This document shows, piece after piece, positions 46,687 through 55,388 of a stretch of DNA of 64,000 bases; position 1 is the stretch's first letter, and each line of letters begins with the position of its first letter. The stretch comes from Bradyrhizobiaceae bacterium (GTDB lineage Bacteria; Pseudomonadota; Alphaproteobacteria; Rhizobiales; Xanthobacteraceae). The translations under genes and the position numbers were made by a program. The notes under the pieces are model-generated. The model searched no databases. It saw only the letters and a list, made by a program, of their open reading frames with translations, and was not told where the DNA came from. The stretch spans positions 248,001 through 312,000 of the forward strand of contig RXJJ01000015.1 of NCBI GenBank assembly GCA_003963145.1, given 5' to 3'.

Positions 46687-49092
46687 ATGGGCGATGACAG
46701 CAGCCATCTTGACCGGGCCAAGCAGCTCTTTTTCCGGGGTCTCGACCACATGGATGGCGGAGACCTCAAGGCTGCCGAGGCGGCCTTTCGCGCCACGCTG
46801 GCCATCGTTCCGCAGCACGGGCCTTCGCTGAACAATCTTGCGCTCGTGCTTCGCAAACAAAACCGGATCGGGGAGTCCGCTGCCGCGGCGGAAGCGGCGG
46901 TCGCCATCGACAAGACCAATACCGATGCGCTGAGCGTGCTGGCCGACTGCTACCGGGAGCAGCGGCGCTATGACGAAAGCCTCGATATTCTCAGGACCGT
47001 CGCGGCGCTCGATCCGAGCAACGCCGAAGCATTCAGCAATCAGAGCTTCATTCTCAACCGCACGACGCGTCACACCGAGGCGGTCGCTAGTGCCGAGCGC
47101 GCGCTGGCCATCGAGCCGCGTCATGTCGATGCGCATGTCAATCGCGCCAACGCGCTCGCCGCGCTCAGGAATTATCGGGATGCGCTTGCCGCCTATGACA
47201 GCGCCATCGCGATCAGGCCGGATCTGGAAAGCGGCCTGATCGGCCGCGCCGCCGTGTTGTTTCGTCTCGACCGCTTCGAAGAAGCGCTCAAGATCTACGA
47301 TCGCGCCCTGGAGACGAACCCGCGTTCGGAAGCGGGCCGGCTCGGGCGCGCGGCGGTTCTCGCGAGGCTCAAGGATTATGAGTCGTCTCTGGCGATCTAC
47401 GATCGGTTACTGGCGGAGAAGCCCGATCTTGCAGAGGCCTGGAACGGGCGCGGCAACGTGCTTGTCGATCTTCAAAACTATCGGGAGGCTCTATTCGCCT
47501 TCGACAAGGCGCTTGAGATCGATCCGGCGCTGGCCGCATCCTGGGTGGGACGCGGACATGCGCTGTACGATCTTGGACAGGACGCGCAGGCCCTTGACGC
47601 CTATTGCCGGGCGACGGCGATCGATCCGAATTCGGCCGATGGCTGGCAGGGCCGGGGAGATGTCTGCAGCAAACTGAAAAAATACGAAGACGCGATCCCG
47701 GCTTATGACAGGGCGCTGGCGATCGCGCCGGATCTGGAATTCGTGCGGGGAAGCTGGCTGACAGCTCACAAGATGATTTGCTCGTGGCCGGGCGAAGCTG
47801 CAACGAACGACATTCTGGCGCGCGCGGGACGAGGCGAGAAAGTGCTCGGGCCTTTTCTGGGGCTCCACCTGACGGACGCGCCCGCTCTGCAGCAGGCGAT
47901 CACCGCGATTTTCGCCGACGCGAAATTTCCGCGCGATCGCGCCTTGCCCGCGATCGGCAAATATGGCGAGCACGGCAGGATCAGGCTCGGCTATTTCTCG
48001 GCCGATTTGCACACGCACGCCACCGCTTTCCTGATATCGGAGTTGATCGAGCGTCATGACCGGTCGCGATTTGAGGTCAGCGCATTCTCGTTCGGGCCCG
48101 ATCAAACGGACGCCATGCGCGAGCGGCTGCGCGGCGCCTTCGATCGTTTCATCGATGTGGGGCACCTCTCGGATCGCGAGGCGGCCAGTCTCGCGCGGAG
48201 TCATGAGATCGACATCGCCATCGACCTGAAGGGTTTCACCACCGACTCGCGGCCGGGCATCTTCGCCGCGCGGGCGGCGCCCATTCAGGTCAGCTATCTC
48301 GGCTTTCCCGGGACGATGGCCACGAATTATATCGATTATCTGATCGCCGATCCCGTCGTCATTCCCGAGACGCAGCGCGCTTTCTATACCGAGAAAATCG
48401 CCCGCCTGCCGGACAGCTATCAGGTCAACGATACCAAGCGCGAGATTTCGCAGGCGCCGGTGAGTCGCGCCGCGTGCGGCCTGCCGGAGGATGGATTCGT
48501 TTTCTGCGGGTTCAATGTCAGCTTCAAGCTGTCCGCGCCCATGCTGGATGACCTGCTGGCCATTCTCAAGCGTGTCGAGGGAAGCGTACTGTGGATGCTC
48601 GAGGACAGTGCCGCCTCGGTGCGGAATTTGCGGCGTGAGGTGGAAGCGCGCGGCGTCTCGCAAAATCGCGTCGTCTTCGCGCCGCGCGCGCCATTGCCTG
48701 AGCATCTGGCGCGGCATCGCCTCGCCGATCTGTTTCTCGATATGCTGCCCGTGAACGCCCACACCACCGCGAGCGACGCGCTCTGGGCCGGACTGCCGGT
48801 GCTGACGCGGCAGGGCGAGGCTTTTGCCGGGCGCGTCGCGGCAAGCCTGCTGCACGCCATCGGCCTGCCCGAGCTGATCGTCACGACGCGCGAGGAGTAT
48901 GTGGCGTTGGCCGTCGATCTCGCCACCAATCCCGATAAACTGGCGCGTATCAGGGACAAGCTTGCCGCTAATCGCCTGACGACACCTCTGTTCGACATTC
49001 AACGCTTCACCACGAACATCGAGACGCTCTACGCGAGAATGTATGACCGCTACCGGCGCGATCTGCCGCCGGTGGACATCGATACGCTTTGA
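46687..49092 (+). CDS. TPR protein with O-GlcNAc-transferase-like (GT41) domain
   Basis: An 801-residue cytosolic protein. The first ~340 residues are about ten TPR units, such as LSVLADCYREQRRYDESLDILRTVAALDPSN and AWNGRGNVLVDLQNYREALFAFDKALEIDP. The C-terminal half is GT41: N-lobe IRLGYFSADLHTHATAFLISEL with the HxxxH-like histidine, APIQVSYLGFPGTMATNYIDYLIAD, and C-lobe LPVNAHTTASDALWAGLPVLT, the UDP-binding segment of OGT. It resembles bacterial SPINDLY/OGT-like proteins that O-glycosylate proteins with a sugar nucleotide. Donor and targets unknown. ATG at 46687. Confidence 0.87.
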   Translation: MGDDSSHLDRAKQLFFRGLDHMDGGDLKAAEAAFRATLAIVPQHGPSLNNLALVLRKQNRIGESAAAAEAAVAIDKTNTDALSVLADCYREQRRYDESLDILRTVAALDPSNAEAFSNQSFILNRTTRHTEAVASAERALAIEPRHVDAHVNRANALAALRNYRDALAAYDSAIAIRPDLESGLIGRAAVLFRLDRFEEALKIYDRALETNPRSEAGRLGRAAVLARLKDYESSLAIYDRLLAEKPDLAEAWNGRGNVLVDLQNYREALFAFDKALEIDPALAASWVGRGHALYDLGQDAQALDAYCRATAIDPNSADGWQGRGDVCSKLKKYEDAIPAYDRALAIAPDLEFVRGSWLTAHKMICSWPGEAATNDILARAGRGEKVLGPFLGLHLTDAPALQQAITAIFADAKFPRDRALPAIGKYGEHGRIRLGYFSADLHTHATAFLISELIERHDRSRFEVSAFSFGPDQTDAMRERLRGAFDRFIDVGHLSDREAASLARSHEIDIAIDLKGFTTDSRPGIFAARAAPIQVSYLGFPGTMATNYIDYLIADPVVIPETQRAFYTEKIARLPDSYQVNDTKREISQAPVSRAACGLPEDGFVFCGFNVSFKLSAPMLDDLLAILKRVEGSVLWMLEDSAASVRNLRREVEARGVSQNRVVFAPRAPLPEHLARHRLADLFLDMLPVNAHTTASDALWAGLPVLTRQGEAFAGRVAASLLHAIGLPELIVTTREEYVALAVDLATNPDKLARIRDKLAANRLTTPLFDIQRFTTNIETLYARMYDRYRRDLPPVDIDTL

Positions 49093-49207
49093 ACATGATG
49101 CGGACGATGCGCGCGGTTCAAACTTGCAAGGCGAGGCACTGCCTTGCATACTCGCGGATGAACGATTGCCTGTCTGACAGGTTGAGCAATCTGAATTCGG
49201 ATTTTCG

Positions 49208-49624
49208 ATGAGCGAGCCGGCGCCGAAGAATTTCGTCGATCTCACGGCCAAGATCGTCTCGGCCTATGTCAGCAACAATTCAACCACCGCCGCCGACATT
49301 CCGGCGCTGATCGCGCAGGTGCATGCCGCGCTGGTGCGCGTCGCCAATGGCGGCGAGGCCATGCCTGCGACCGAGCCGCTGCGGCCCGCGGTGTCGGTAA
49401 AAAAATCCATGACGCCCGATTATCTGATCTGTCTCGAGGACGGGAAACGGTTCAAATCGCTCAAGCGGCATCTGCGCAGCCGCTACAATCTCAGCCCCGA
49501 GCAATATCGGGCCAAATGGGGGCTGCCGGACGACTATCCGATGGTGGCGCCTAATTACGCTGTGGCCCGCTCGCAGCTCGCCCAGAAAATGGGGCTCGGC
49601 CAGCAGCGTCGCCGTAAACGCTGA
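49208..49624 (+). CDS. MucR/Ros-family transcriptional regulator with altered zinc ligands
   Basis: A 138-residue MucR homologue. The N-terminal oligomerisation helix (LTAKIVSAYVSNN...ADIPALIAQVHAAL) is followed by the DNA-binding core TPDYLICLEDGKRFKSLKRHLRSRYNLSPEQYRAKWGLPDDYPMVAPNYA. In Ros the zinc ligands are C-x2-C-x9-H-x4-H. Here C75 and H88 remain, but the second Cys is D78 and the second His is Y93. Similar zinc-poor forms occur in Mesorhizobium. MucR represses and activates exopolysaccharide, motility and cell-cycle genes. Single gene. Confidence 0.92.
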   Translation: MSEPAPKNFVDLTAKIVSAYVSNNSTTAADIPALIAQVHAALVRVANGGEAMPATEPLRPAVSVKKSMTPDYLICLEDGKRFKSLKRHLRSRYNLSPEQYRAKWGLPDDYPMVAPNYAVARSQLAQKMGLGQQRRRKR

Positions 49625-49649
49625 GATTTTTCGCACGGTCCAAAATTTA

Positions 49650-49670
49650 GCCGGGAAAGCCGGTCCCGGC
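49650..49670. other. hairpin downstream of mucR without a T run
   Basis: The stem GCCGGGA (49650-49656) / TCCCGGC (49664-49670) has a seven-base loop and is followed by GGCTTGG rather than a T run. It may pause or protect the mucR transcript; it is not a standard intrinsic terminator. Confidence 0.4.
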
Positions 49671-49733
49671 GGCTTGGCCTTTCCATGGAATTAGGTATAT
49701 ATTCCTATAACCTCGGAACATGGAAGGATACCA

Positions 49734-50345
49734 ATGAAACAGGGCCGGAAAAGCGGGCGACGCGAGAAAATCAGATTGCAGACCCCGGACGCGCCTTGCG
49801 TCGATCCGTTGTTCGCCCAGCATGCCGCTCTGGCCGCACGCGAGATCATGACCGGCGATGGCGTTGCGCGGGTCATTGTCAACGACAGCGAGAGTCCGCT
49901 GGCCTGGCTGGCGCGGCGCAAGGGCCGCGACGGACGCACCATGATCGGCCACAACCAGTTCGTCGCCGGGGAAAAACTGCGCGCCGACTTCACCCGCGCC
50001 AATCTCACCCCGCGCGTGACGTCGAGCTGGTCCGGGACCGGACGCACGAATGGCTCAGGCGTTGGCGCGGGCGAAATGACGGACCTGATCGTCGCCTCAC
50101 GCCAGCGCGTGCGTCTTGCGATGGAGGCGTGCGGACCGGAATTCTCCGGCGTCCTGATGGATGTGTGCTGTTTTCTGCGCGGGCTGGAAGATGTCGAGCG
50201 CGAACGCGGCTGGCCGCCGCGATCGGCCAAGGTGGTGCTGCAGCTGGCGCTGGACCGGCTTGCGCGTCATTACGGGCTGCGTGAACCGGCAAAGAGCGCG
50301 CCAATCCGGACGTGGCTGGCGGACGACGCAGCGTTCACGAGCTAA
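49734..50345 (+). CDS. DUF6456 protein
   Basis: A 203-residue protein. The central and C-terminal part matches DUF6456: ESPLAWLARRKGRDGRTMIGHNQFVAGEKLRADFTRANLTPRVTSSWSG and GPEFSGVLMDVCCFLRGLEDVERERGWPPRSAKVVLQLALDRLARHYGL. In other alphaproteobacteria this domain follows a helix-turn-helix; here the N-terminus is short (KQGRKSGRREKIRLQ) and no clear HTH is seen. Likely a DNA-associated regulator, by family context only. ATG at 49734 with GGAAGGA upstream. Next to mucR. Confidence 0.8.
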   Translation: MKQGRKSGRREKIRLQTPDAPCVDPLFAQHAALAAREIMTGDGVARVIVNDSESPLAWLARRKGRDGRTMIGHNQFVAGEKLRADFTRANLTPRVTSSWSGTGRTNGSGVGAGEMTDLIVASRQRVRLAMEACGPEFSGVLMDVCCFLRGLEDVERERGWPPRSAKVVLQLALDRLARHYGLREPAKSAPIRTWLADDAAFTS

Positions 50346-50358
50346 ATGATGAATCGCG

Positions 50359-50787
50359 TCAGGAGGCCGCCGCCAGCGTTTCGCTGGCGTCGCGGCGGAT
50401 GCGCTCGACCATCGCGCGCACGCCGTTGGAGCGCTGCGGTGTGAGATGCTCGCTCAGCCCGAGCTCGGCGAACACTTTCAGCGCGTCGGTGCCCAGAATG
50501 TCCCTGGCGCTCTTGTCCGAATACAGCGTGAGCAGGATCGCAATCAGGCCGCGCACGATATGCGCGTCGCTGTCGCCGACGAAATGCAGCACGGGGTTTC
50601 CGTCGGTGCCGTGCGACACCGAGCGCGACAGCCACACCTGGCTGGCGCAGCCATTGACCTTGTTCGCGGCCGAATGCTCCGCGTCGGGCAACGGTTCCAG
50701 CGTGCGGCCAAGCTCGATGACGTAGCGGTAGCGGTCGTCCCACTCGTCCAATAGCGCGAAATTGTCCCGGATGTCGTCGATGGTCAT
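50359..50787 (-). CDS. sufE: SufE-family cysteine desulfurase activator
   Basis: A 142-residue SufE homologue that accepts sulfur from SufS as a persulfide. The active cysteine is C47 in SAANKVNGCASQVWLSRS, with HIVRGLIAILLTLYS and SPQRSNG-like LTPQRSNGVRAMVERI following. The ATG at 50787 (MTIDDIRDNFALLDEW) fits the family. The frame continues upstream, but the extra residues (MRVPAFAGTTSS) come from a dispersed repeat. No suf genes are adjacent. Confidence 0.93.
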   Translation of the reverse strand: MTIDDIRDNFALLDEWDDRYRYVIELGRTLEPLPDAEHSAANKVNGCASQVWLSRSVSHGTDGNPVLHFVGDSDAHIVRGLIAILLTLYSDKSARDILGTDALKVFAELGLSEHLTPQRSNGVRAMVERIRRDASETLAAAS

Positions 50788-50836
50788 GATGATCGTCAGG
50801 CTCGTCTGATCCACGTTTAACTTTGGATTGCTGGAT

Positions 50837-50941
50837 GTCGTCCCCGCGAAAGCGGGGACCCGCATTCAAAGAATTAACGATGGAAATTCATAAGACAAGG
50901 AAGAAATCCGAAGGCTGGGTCCCCGCTTTCGCGGGGACGAC
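50837..50941. repeat. paired 25-base inverted repeats between sufE and the DUF5330 gene
   Basis: The arms at 50837-50861 and 50917-50941 are perfect 25-base reverse complements. Each is itself a small hairpin with the stem TCCCCGC / GCGGGGA around AAAG or its complement. The right arm ends two bases before the DUF5330 stop codon. The sequence type is a familiar dispersed repeat of Bradyrhizobium relatives. Confidence 0.85.
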
Positions 50942-50943
50942 GA

Positions 50944-51438
50944 TCACATCGGCGCCTGCCACTCGATGTTCAGATCGTCCTGCGTCAGCGTATTATGCTG
51001 CCTGAACTCCGGTGTATCGTCGTCACCGCCGATCGAGCCGGTATGATCGGGATTCTTCCTGTCGAGCACGCGCTTCGACGCCGGTTTTTTGGCAGGTTCC
51101 GCCTCGGGGGTGGCTTTGTCGACGTTCTTTTCGCCGATCTTTTCCGCCTTCGGCTCCGCCTTGTCCTGTCCTTCGAGCTTGTCGGTGAAGAACCCGTAGG
51201 CCTTGCGCGCGCCGTTCTGAACGCGCGCGCCGACCACGCCGGCAAGCTGTCCGCCAACCTCGCAGGCCTGCGGCTGGCGGTTGCAGAACTGCGCCATGTC
51301 CGCTGCCGCGGCACCAGCCGCCGTCACCGCCTCGACCGGATCGACCTTCGGGCCCTTATTGGCGTCCGGCGTCTTGCCTGTCGGCAGCAGCACGAGCACG
51401 AGCCCGAGCCAGAATGCCATGCGCAGCAGAAAGAACAT
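50944..51438 (-). CDS. DUF5330-family protein
   Basis: A 164-residue protein with an N-terminal TM or uncleaved signal (MFFLLRMAFWLGLVLVLLP). The middle region reads DPVEAVTAAGAAAADMAQFCNRQPQACEVGGQLAGVVGARVQNGARKAYGFF, which matches DUF5330 (two Cys in FCxRxPxxC). The C-terminus is charged and disordered. Likely periplasmic and anchored. Function unknown. Stop next to the inverted repeat. Confidence 0.8.
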   Translation of the reverse strand: MFFLLRMAFWLGLVLVLLPTGKTPDANKGPKVDPVEAVTAAGAAAADMAQFCNRQPQACEVGGQLAGVVGARVQNGARKAYGFFTDKLEGQDKAEPKAEKIGEKNVDKATPEAEPAKKPASKRVLDRKNPDHTGSIGGDDDTPEFRQHNTLTQDDLNIEWQAPM

Positions 51439-51867
51439 CGCTTACCCCGTCGTCCAGACTCTCGCGTTTCTTGTCCCTCGAGCGGCTTTGCCGCGATCAC
51501 GTCCCTGACAGTGGTCGCCCCTTGGCACGCGCCGCCATACAGGCCGATCTAGCAAAGACGAATAAACTTGCAGTATTCCGGTTGCATCAAATTCGAATCA
51601 TTTCGTTTGCCGTAAATTTTCGATTGACGCGCGCCTTGGCCACAAAATGGGTGTCCATACTTTCGAAACCATAATGCGGGCACGCGGAAACCTTGCGTTC
51701 ACCATCGCCGCCGATAGCGCCGCGCGAAAATCCCGTAAAACCTGCATCGGCGCGGTGCGACGACAGTTCGATCCGCCGCCTTAGCGTTCGCTTAAGGCCG
51801 CTCTGACACGATCCGCCCAACACAAGAGGGGCGTTACGGCAGATCCGGCGCATGTTCGGATAGGCCA
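51439..51867. other. upstream region of the DivJ-like kinase
   Basis: About 430 bases with no gene supported. A near match to a CtrA box lies at 51781-51795, about 70 bases before the kinase start. Promoters for the leftward DUF5330 gene should lie at its left end. No terminator or RNA motif recognised. Confidence 0.5.
51781..51795 (+). promoter_or_regulatory. possible CtrA-binding site (one mismatch)
   Basis: TTAG-N7-TTAA (TTAG at 51781-51784, TTAA at 51792-51795), against TTAA-N7-TTAA for CtrA. It lies 72 bases before the GTG of the DivJ-like kinase gene. One mismatch makes it only suggestive. Confidence 0.35.
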
Positions 51868-53691
51868 GTGCGGACGAAAAAAGTGAAACTGTTCGAGATC
51901 ATTCGCGATCATCTGGATTCGTTGCTCCACGCCTCGGTGCGAAGTGACGTCATGGCCAGCGCGCGCCATGCCGCATTCATCGCACCGCGCCTGCTCGGCA
52001 GCCTCGCGGCGCTTGCCTGCCTGCCGGTCTATCTCGCCTTTCGCGGCGCGCCGTCGCTGCCCGAAGTCATCGTGATGGTCTGGCTGATGACGCCCATCTC
52101 CATCGCCTATTATCTGTCGCGCACCGGCGCGTTCGAGCGCGCGCATCTGCTGTCGCTTGCTTCGCTGGCCGGCGTGATCTTCGCGGTATCGCTGACCACC
52201 GGCGGAATCACGTCTTTCGCGGCGGTGTGGCTGATCGCGGTTCCGCTAGAGGCGGCGCTGTCGGCCTCGCGCCGCGTGGTCGTGGCCGGAGTCGTGCTGG
52301 CGCTGGGCAGCGTGATCGCGCTTGGTGCGCTCGAAGTATTTCACGCGCTGCCTGCCTCCGAAGCTCCTGCCAATCTGGGACCGCTCTTTGACGCACTCGG
52401 CATTGCATCTGCCACCGTCTATGCGGCGTGCCTCGCCTTCGGCGCCGAGTGGCTGGCCCGCACCGGCAAGAAACTCCTCAATACCGAGGAGGAACGCTAC
52501 CGCCTGCTGGCGCGCAGCATCAGCGACGTGATCTGCCGCCACAGCCGCAACGGCGACATCAGTTTCATTTCTCCGGCCGCCGAAGCGATGCTGGGCGCGC
52601 CGACGGCACATCTGCACGGCCATGGCCTGTTCGGCCGCGTCCATGTCGCGGATCGTCCGGCCTATCTCAAGGCGCTGTCGGATGCCGCGCGGGGCGGCGA
52701 GGCCTCAAGCGTTGAATTCCGCCTGCGCCGCGAGACCGGACGCAGCAACGGTGCCGGAAACGGCTTCATCTGGATCGACATGCGCTGCCGTCCGATGGAA
52801 TCCGGGCTCGGCGACGGGACGGAAGTGGTCTCGGTGATGCGCGACATCACCGAACGCAAGGCGCAGGAGCACGCGCTGGAAGCCGCGCGCGAGGAAGCGG
52901 AGCGGGCAGGCGCGTCCAAGACCCAGTTCCTCGCTAATATGAGCCACGAGCTGCGCACGCCGCTGAACGCGATCATCGGTTTTTCGGAGATGATCTCGCG
53001 CGAAGACGAAATGATGATCGATGCCGCGCGCCGCAAGGAATATGCGACGCTGATCCACGAATCCGGTCAGCACCTGCTTTCGGTCGTCAACGGCATCCTC
53101 GACATGTCGAAGCTGGAAAGCGGCAGTTTCGAAATCGTGCCGGAGAAGTTCGCGCCGCGCGATTCGATTTACAGCTGCGCCAATCTGATGGTGCTCAAAT
53201 CGCGCGAGCACGGCATCGACCTCGTCACGCGTGTGCCGACGGATCTGCCGCAGATGGTCGGCGATCCGCGCGCGTTCAAGCAGATTCTGCTCAACCTCCT
53301 GTCCAACGCGATCAAGTTCACCGAGCGCGGCGGTTCGGTCACGGTCTCCGCGGTTGTCGAGGGGCCGCGTCTTGTGCTGCGCGTCACCGACACCGGCGTC
53401 GGCATTTGCGAGGACGATCTCAAGCGGCTGGGCGATCCGTTCTTCCAGGCCGGCAAGACCTATCAGCGCCGCCACGAAGGCACCGGTCTTGGCCTGTCCA
53501 TCGTCAAGAGCCTGGTGGCGATGCATGGCGGCGAGATGGATGTCCGCAGCAAGCTCGACGAAGGCACCGTGGTGACGGTCGTGCTGCCTCTGATTTTCAC
53601 GCCGGCGGGGCAACCGCCGAGCAATATCGCAACGCTCGCTCCCGCCTCGCGCGTGGAGACGAAAGACAGTCAGGTGAAGAAAATTGCCTAG
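51868..53691 (+). CDS. DivJ/PleC-like PAS sensor histidine kinase
   Basis: A 607-residue membrane kinase. Six or so TMs lie at 40-200, then a PAS domain (about 212-330, RYRLLARSISDVICRHSRNGDISFISPAAEAMLG), then HisKA with H360 in LANMSHELRTPLNAIIGFSEM. The HATPase_c domain has N-box NLLSNAIKF, G1 DTGVGI and G2 GTGLGLSIVKSLVAMHGG. The HisKA type with GFSEM matches kinases of DivK/PleD signalling (DivJ/PleC) controlling CtrA and asymmetric division. The start is the GTG at 51868. A peptidoglycan-binding protein gene follows 10 bp downstream. No response regulator adjacent. Confidence 0.85.
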   Translation: MRTKKVKLFEIIRDHLDSLLHASVRSDVMASARHAAFIAPRLLGSLAALACLPVYLAFRGAPSLPEVIVMVWLMTPISIAYYLSRTGAFERAHLLSLASLAGVIFAVSLTTGGITSFAAVWLIAVPLEAALSASRRVVVAGVVLALGSVIALGALEVFHALPASEAPANLGPLFDALGIASATVYAACLAFGAEWLARTGKKLLNTEEERYRLLARSISDVICRHSRNGDISFISPAAEAMLGAPTAHLHGHGLFGRVHVADRPAYLKALSDAARGGEASSVEFRLRRETGRSNGAGNGFIWIDMRCRPMESGLGDGTEVVSVMRDITERKAQEHALEAAREEAERAGASKTQFLANMSHELRTPLNAIIGFSEMISREDEMMIDAARRKEYATLIHESGQHLLSVVNGILDMSKLESGSFEIVPEKFAPRDSIYSCANLMVLKSREHGIDLVTRVPTDLPQMVGDPRAFKQILLNLLSNAIKFTERGGSVTVSAVVEGPRLVLRVTDTGVGICEDDLKRLGDPFFQAGKTYQRRHEGTGLGLSIVKSLVAMHGGEMDVRSKLDEGTVVTVVLPLIFTPAGQPPSNIATLAPASRVETKDSQVKKIA

Positions 53692-53701
53692 AGCCGTTTC
53701 A

Positions 53702-54394
53702 ATGGACGAGGACATGCCGCGCCGCCCCCGCGCCAGGAAGGCCAAGTCGGTCGCGAAGGCCGTGGCGATCGACCGGGAGCCGAATATCGTCGCGCGCGTG
53801 CTGTTGCACAGCCCGAAGGATACGGTGGCTGCGGCGGTTGCCGCCGCCGCCATGCTCGCCATCGTCATCAACGCGGTTTTCCTGCAGGCCGGACGTCATC
53901 CCGCGCCGATGTTCGGCACATCGTTCGATCAGGCCGCGCTGACGGCGCCCGCCATTCCTGCCGCGCAGCCGATGCCGCGTGCGCGCCCCGCAGATAGCGA
54001 GGTCAAGCCGGTTGACGTCAAACCGGCCGAGGTCAAGCCCGCCGATGCGAAACCGGCCGAGCAGAGGATGCCCGACGCCAAAACCGTCATGGCGCCGCCG
54101 GCCACTAAATCGGCTCCGCAATCGACGGCAAATGCGCCGCGTCCGCCTGTGGCGATTCCAGCGCACAACGATCCGATCGGCGATCTCGTCACATCCTCGC
54201 GCCGCATCTCCCAAATCCAGCGCGCTCTGACCGAATATGGCTATGGCCAGTTGAAGCCGACCGGCGTGGTCGGGGCGGATACGCAGGCCGCGATCCGGCA
54301 GTTCGAGAAAGATCGCAAAAAACCGCAGACCGGGCAGGTGTCCGACTGGCTGATCCACGAGATCGTCAAGCTGACCGGACGGCCGATTGATTGA
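53702..54394 (+). CDS. membrane-anchored peptidoglycan-binding protein
   Basis: A 230-residue type II membrane protein. A basic N-terminus (RRPRARKAKS) and a TM (about 40-65) are followed by a periplasmic Pro/Lys/Ala spacer with a repeated VKPADAKPAE-like unit (about 95-125), and a C-terminal PG_binding_1 domain (RISQIQRALTEYGYGQLKPTGVVGADTQAAIRQFEKDRKKPQTGQVSDWLIHEI). It binds peptidoglycan peptide stems non-covalently. The ATG at 53702 is 10 bases after the kinase stop, so the two share a transcript. Confidence 0.85.
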   Translation: MDEDMPRRPRARKAKSVAKAVAIDREPNIVARVLLHSPKDTVAAAVAAAAMLAIVINAVFLQAGRHPAPMFGTSFDQAALTAPAIPAAQPMPRARPADSEVKPVDVKPAEVKPADAKPAEQRMPDAKTVMAPPATKSAPQSTANAPRPPVAIPAHNDPIGDLVTSSRRISQIQRALTEYGYGQLKPTGVVGADTQAAIRQFEKDRKKPQTGQVSDWLIHEIVKLTGRPID

Positions 54395-54437
54395 GGCGAG
54401 GCTGGCCCGATCCGGTCTTCTGCCGTAAACGCTCCCC

Positions 54438-54782
54438 ATGAGACTGAAATCAGCAATCTGGGTTGCCGCCTATCTGCGCCGCTGCCAGAGCGAGGGCGTG
54501 TTCGGCGCGGTGCGCCGGCGCGGTGCGGAGGAGGCGGGGGCGGTGTATGTCAAGCTCGCGCTGCTCGACGGCACGGCGCTGTTGTTCGCGCCCGCGCCGC
54601 AGACGTTCTACGGCGACGCGCGTCCGGCCGAACGCGCATTCATCGCCACCACGCCGCAGCCCGTGCCGGAGGCCAGGATCGAGGAGCGGCTTGCGAAGGA
54701 AATCGGTTTCGATCCCGATGTCTGGATCGTCGAGATCGAGGATCGCGCCGGGCGGCATTTTCTCGACCTGGTGAAGGGATAG
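54438..54782 (+). CDS. DUF1491 protein
   Basis: A 114-residue protein of the alphaproteobacterial DUF1491 family: RLKSAIWVAAYLRRCQSEGVFGAVRRRGAEEAGAVYVKLALLDGTALLFAPAPQ, then a C-terminal EERLAKEIGFDPDVWIVEIEDRAGRHFL. Small cytosolic protein of unknown function. It follows the peptidoglycan-binding protein by about 40 bp on the same strand. Confidence 0.85.
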   Translation: MRLKSAIWVAAYLRRCQSEGVFGAVRRRGAEEAGAVYVKLALLDGTALLFAPAPQTFYGDARPAERAFIATTPQPVPEARIEERLAKEIGFDPDVWIVEIEDRAGRHFLDLVKG

Positions 54783-54886
54783 GCGCTTTCCATTGACGGG
54801 CGTCGTCGTCGGCCTTTCTCTGGCAATCGAATAGCATCTGTATTTTTTCGATTCATGAGAGCGGGCAATTCAAAGGGGAGGGCAGC

Positions 54887-55258
54887 ATGGATCGAACTGT
54901 TCTATGGCAACGCGTTGAGGGCGGTGTCCTCTTTGTGGCGGGCCTCGTGTTCTTTTGGCATGAGAATGCTGTCGTGCCGTGGTGGGAGGCGTTTCTGGTT
55001 TTCTTTGCGCCGGATCTCAGCTTCCTGGGCTATCTCCTCGGACCGGCAATTGGCGCGTTTTGCTATAATGCTGTTCATGTCTATGCTTTCGGAGCAGTCC
55101 TGTTCGTGATCGGCTTGGTCATGCATATCCCGGTTCTCGCCCTGCTAGGCGCGCTCTGGCTGGCGCATTCGGGTTTCGATCGCATGCTGGGCTACGGCCT
55201 GAAATCGCCGGAAGGCTTTTCCTTCACTCATCTTGGCCGGATCGGAATGCGTCGCTGA
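54887..55258 (+). CDS. DUF4260 membrane protein
   Basis: A 123-residue protein with four hydrophobic helices (about 9-25, 33-55, 60-83, 85-103). The FFAPDLSFLGYLLGPAIGAFCYNAVHVY core and the ending LAHSGFDRMLGYGLKSPEGFSFTHLGRIG are the marks of DUF4260. ATG at 54887, preceded by GGGGAGGGCAGC. Function unknown. Confidence 0.85.
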   Translation: MDRTVLWQRVEGGVLFVAGLVFFWHENAVVPWWEAFLVFFAPDLSFLGYLLGPAIGAFCYNAVHVYAFGAVLFVIGLVMHIPVLALLGALWLAHSGFDRMLGYGLKSPEGFSFTHLGRIGMRR

Positions 55259-55388
55259 TGCGGGGTCGCAAGACTCGTGCCGCTCGCGGGTGTCAACCGG
55301 TAAGGAATCCTGCCGACAATTTGTGCGCTATAGGCGCTACACCGGCCATGGCGTTCGAGGCATAATGCGGGACAGGGAGTAACGGATC

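Noticed and set aside
50788-50865. N-terminal extension of SufE
   Set aside because: The extra codons are derived from the inverted repeat and are absent from the family; the ATG at 50787 fits SufE.
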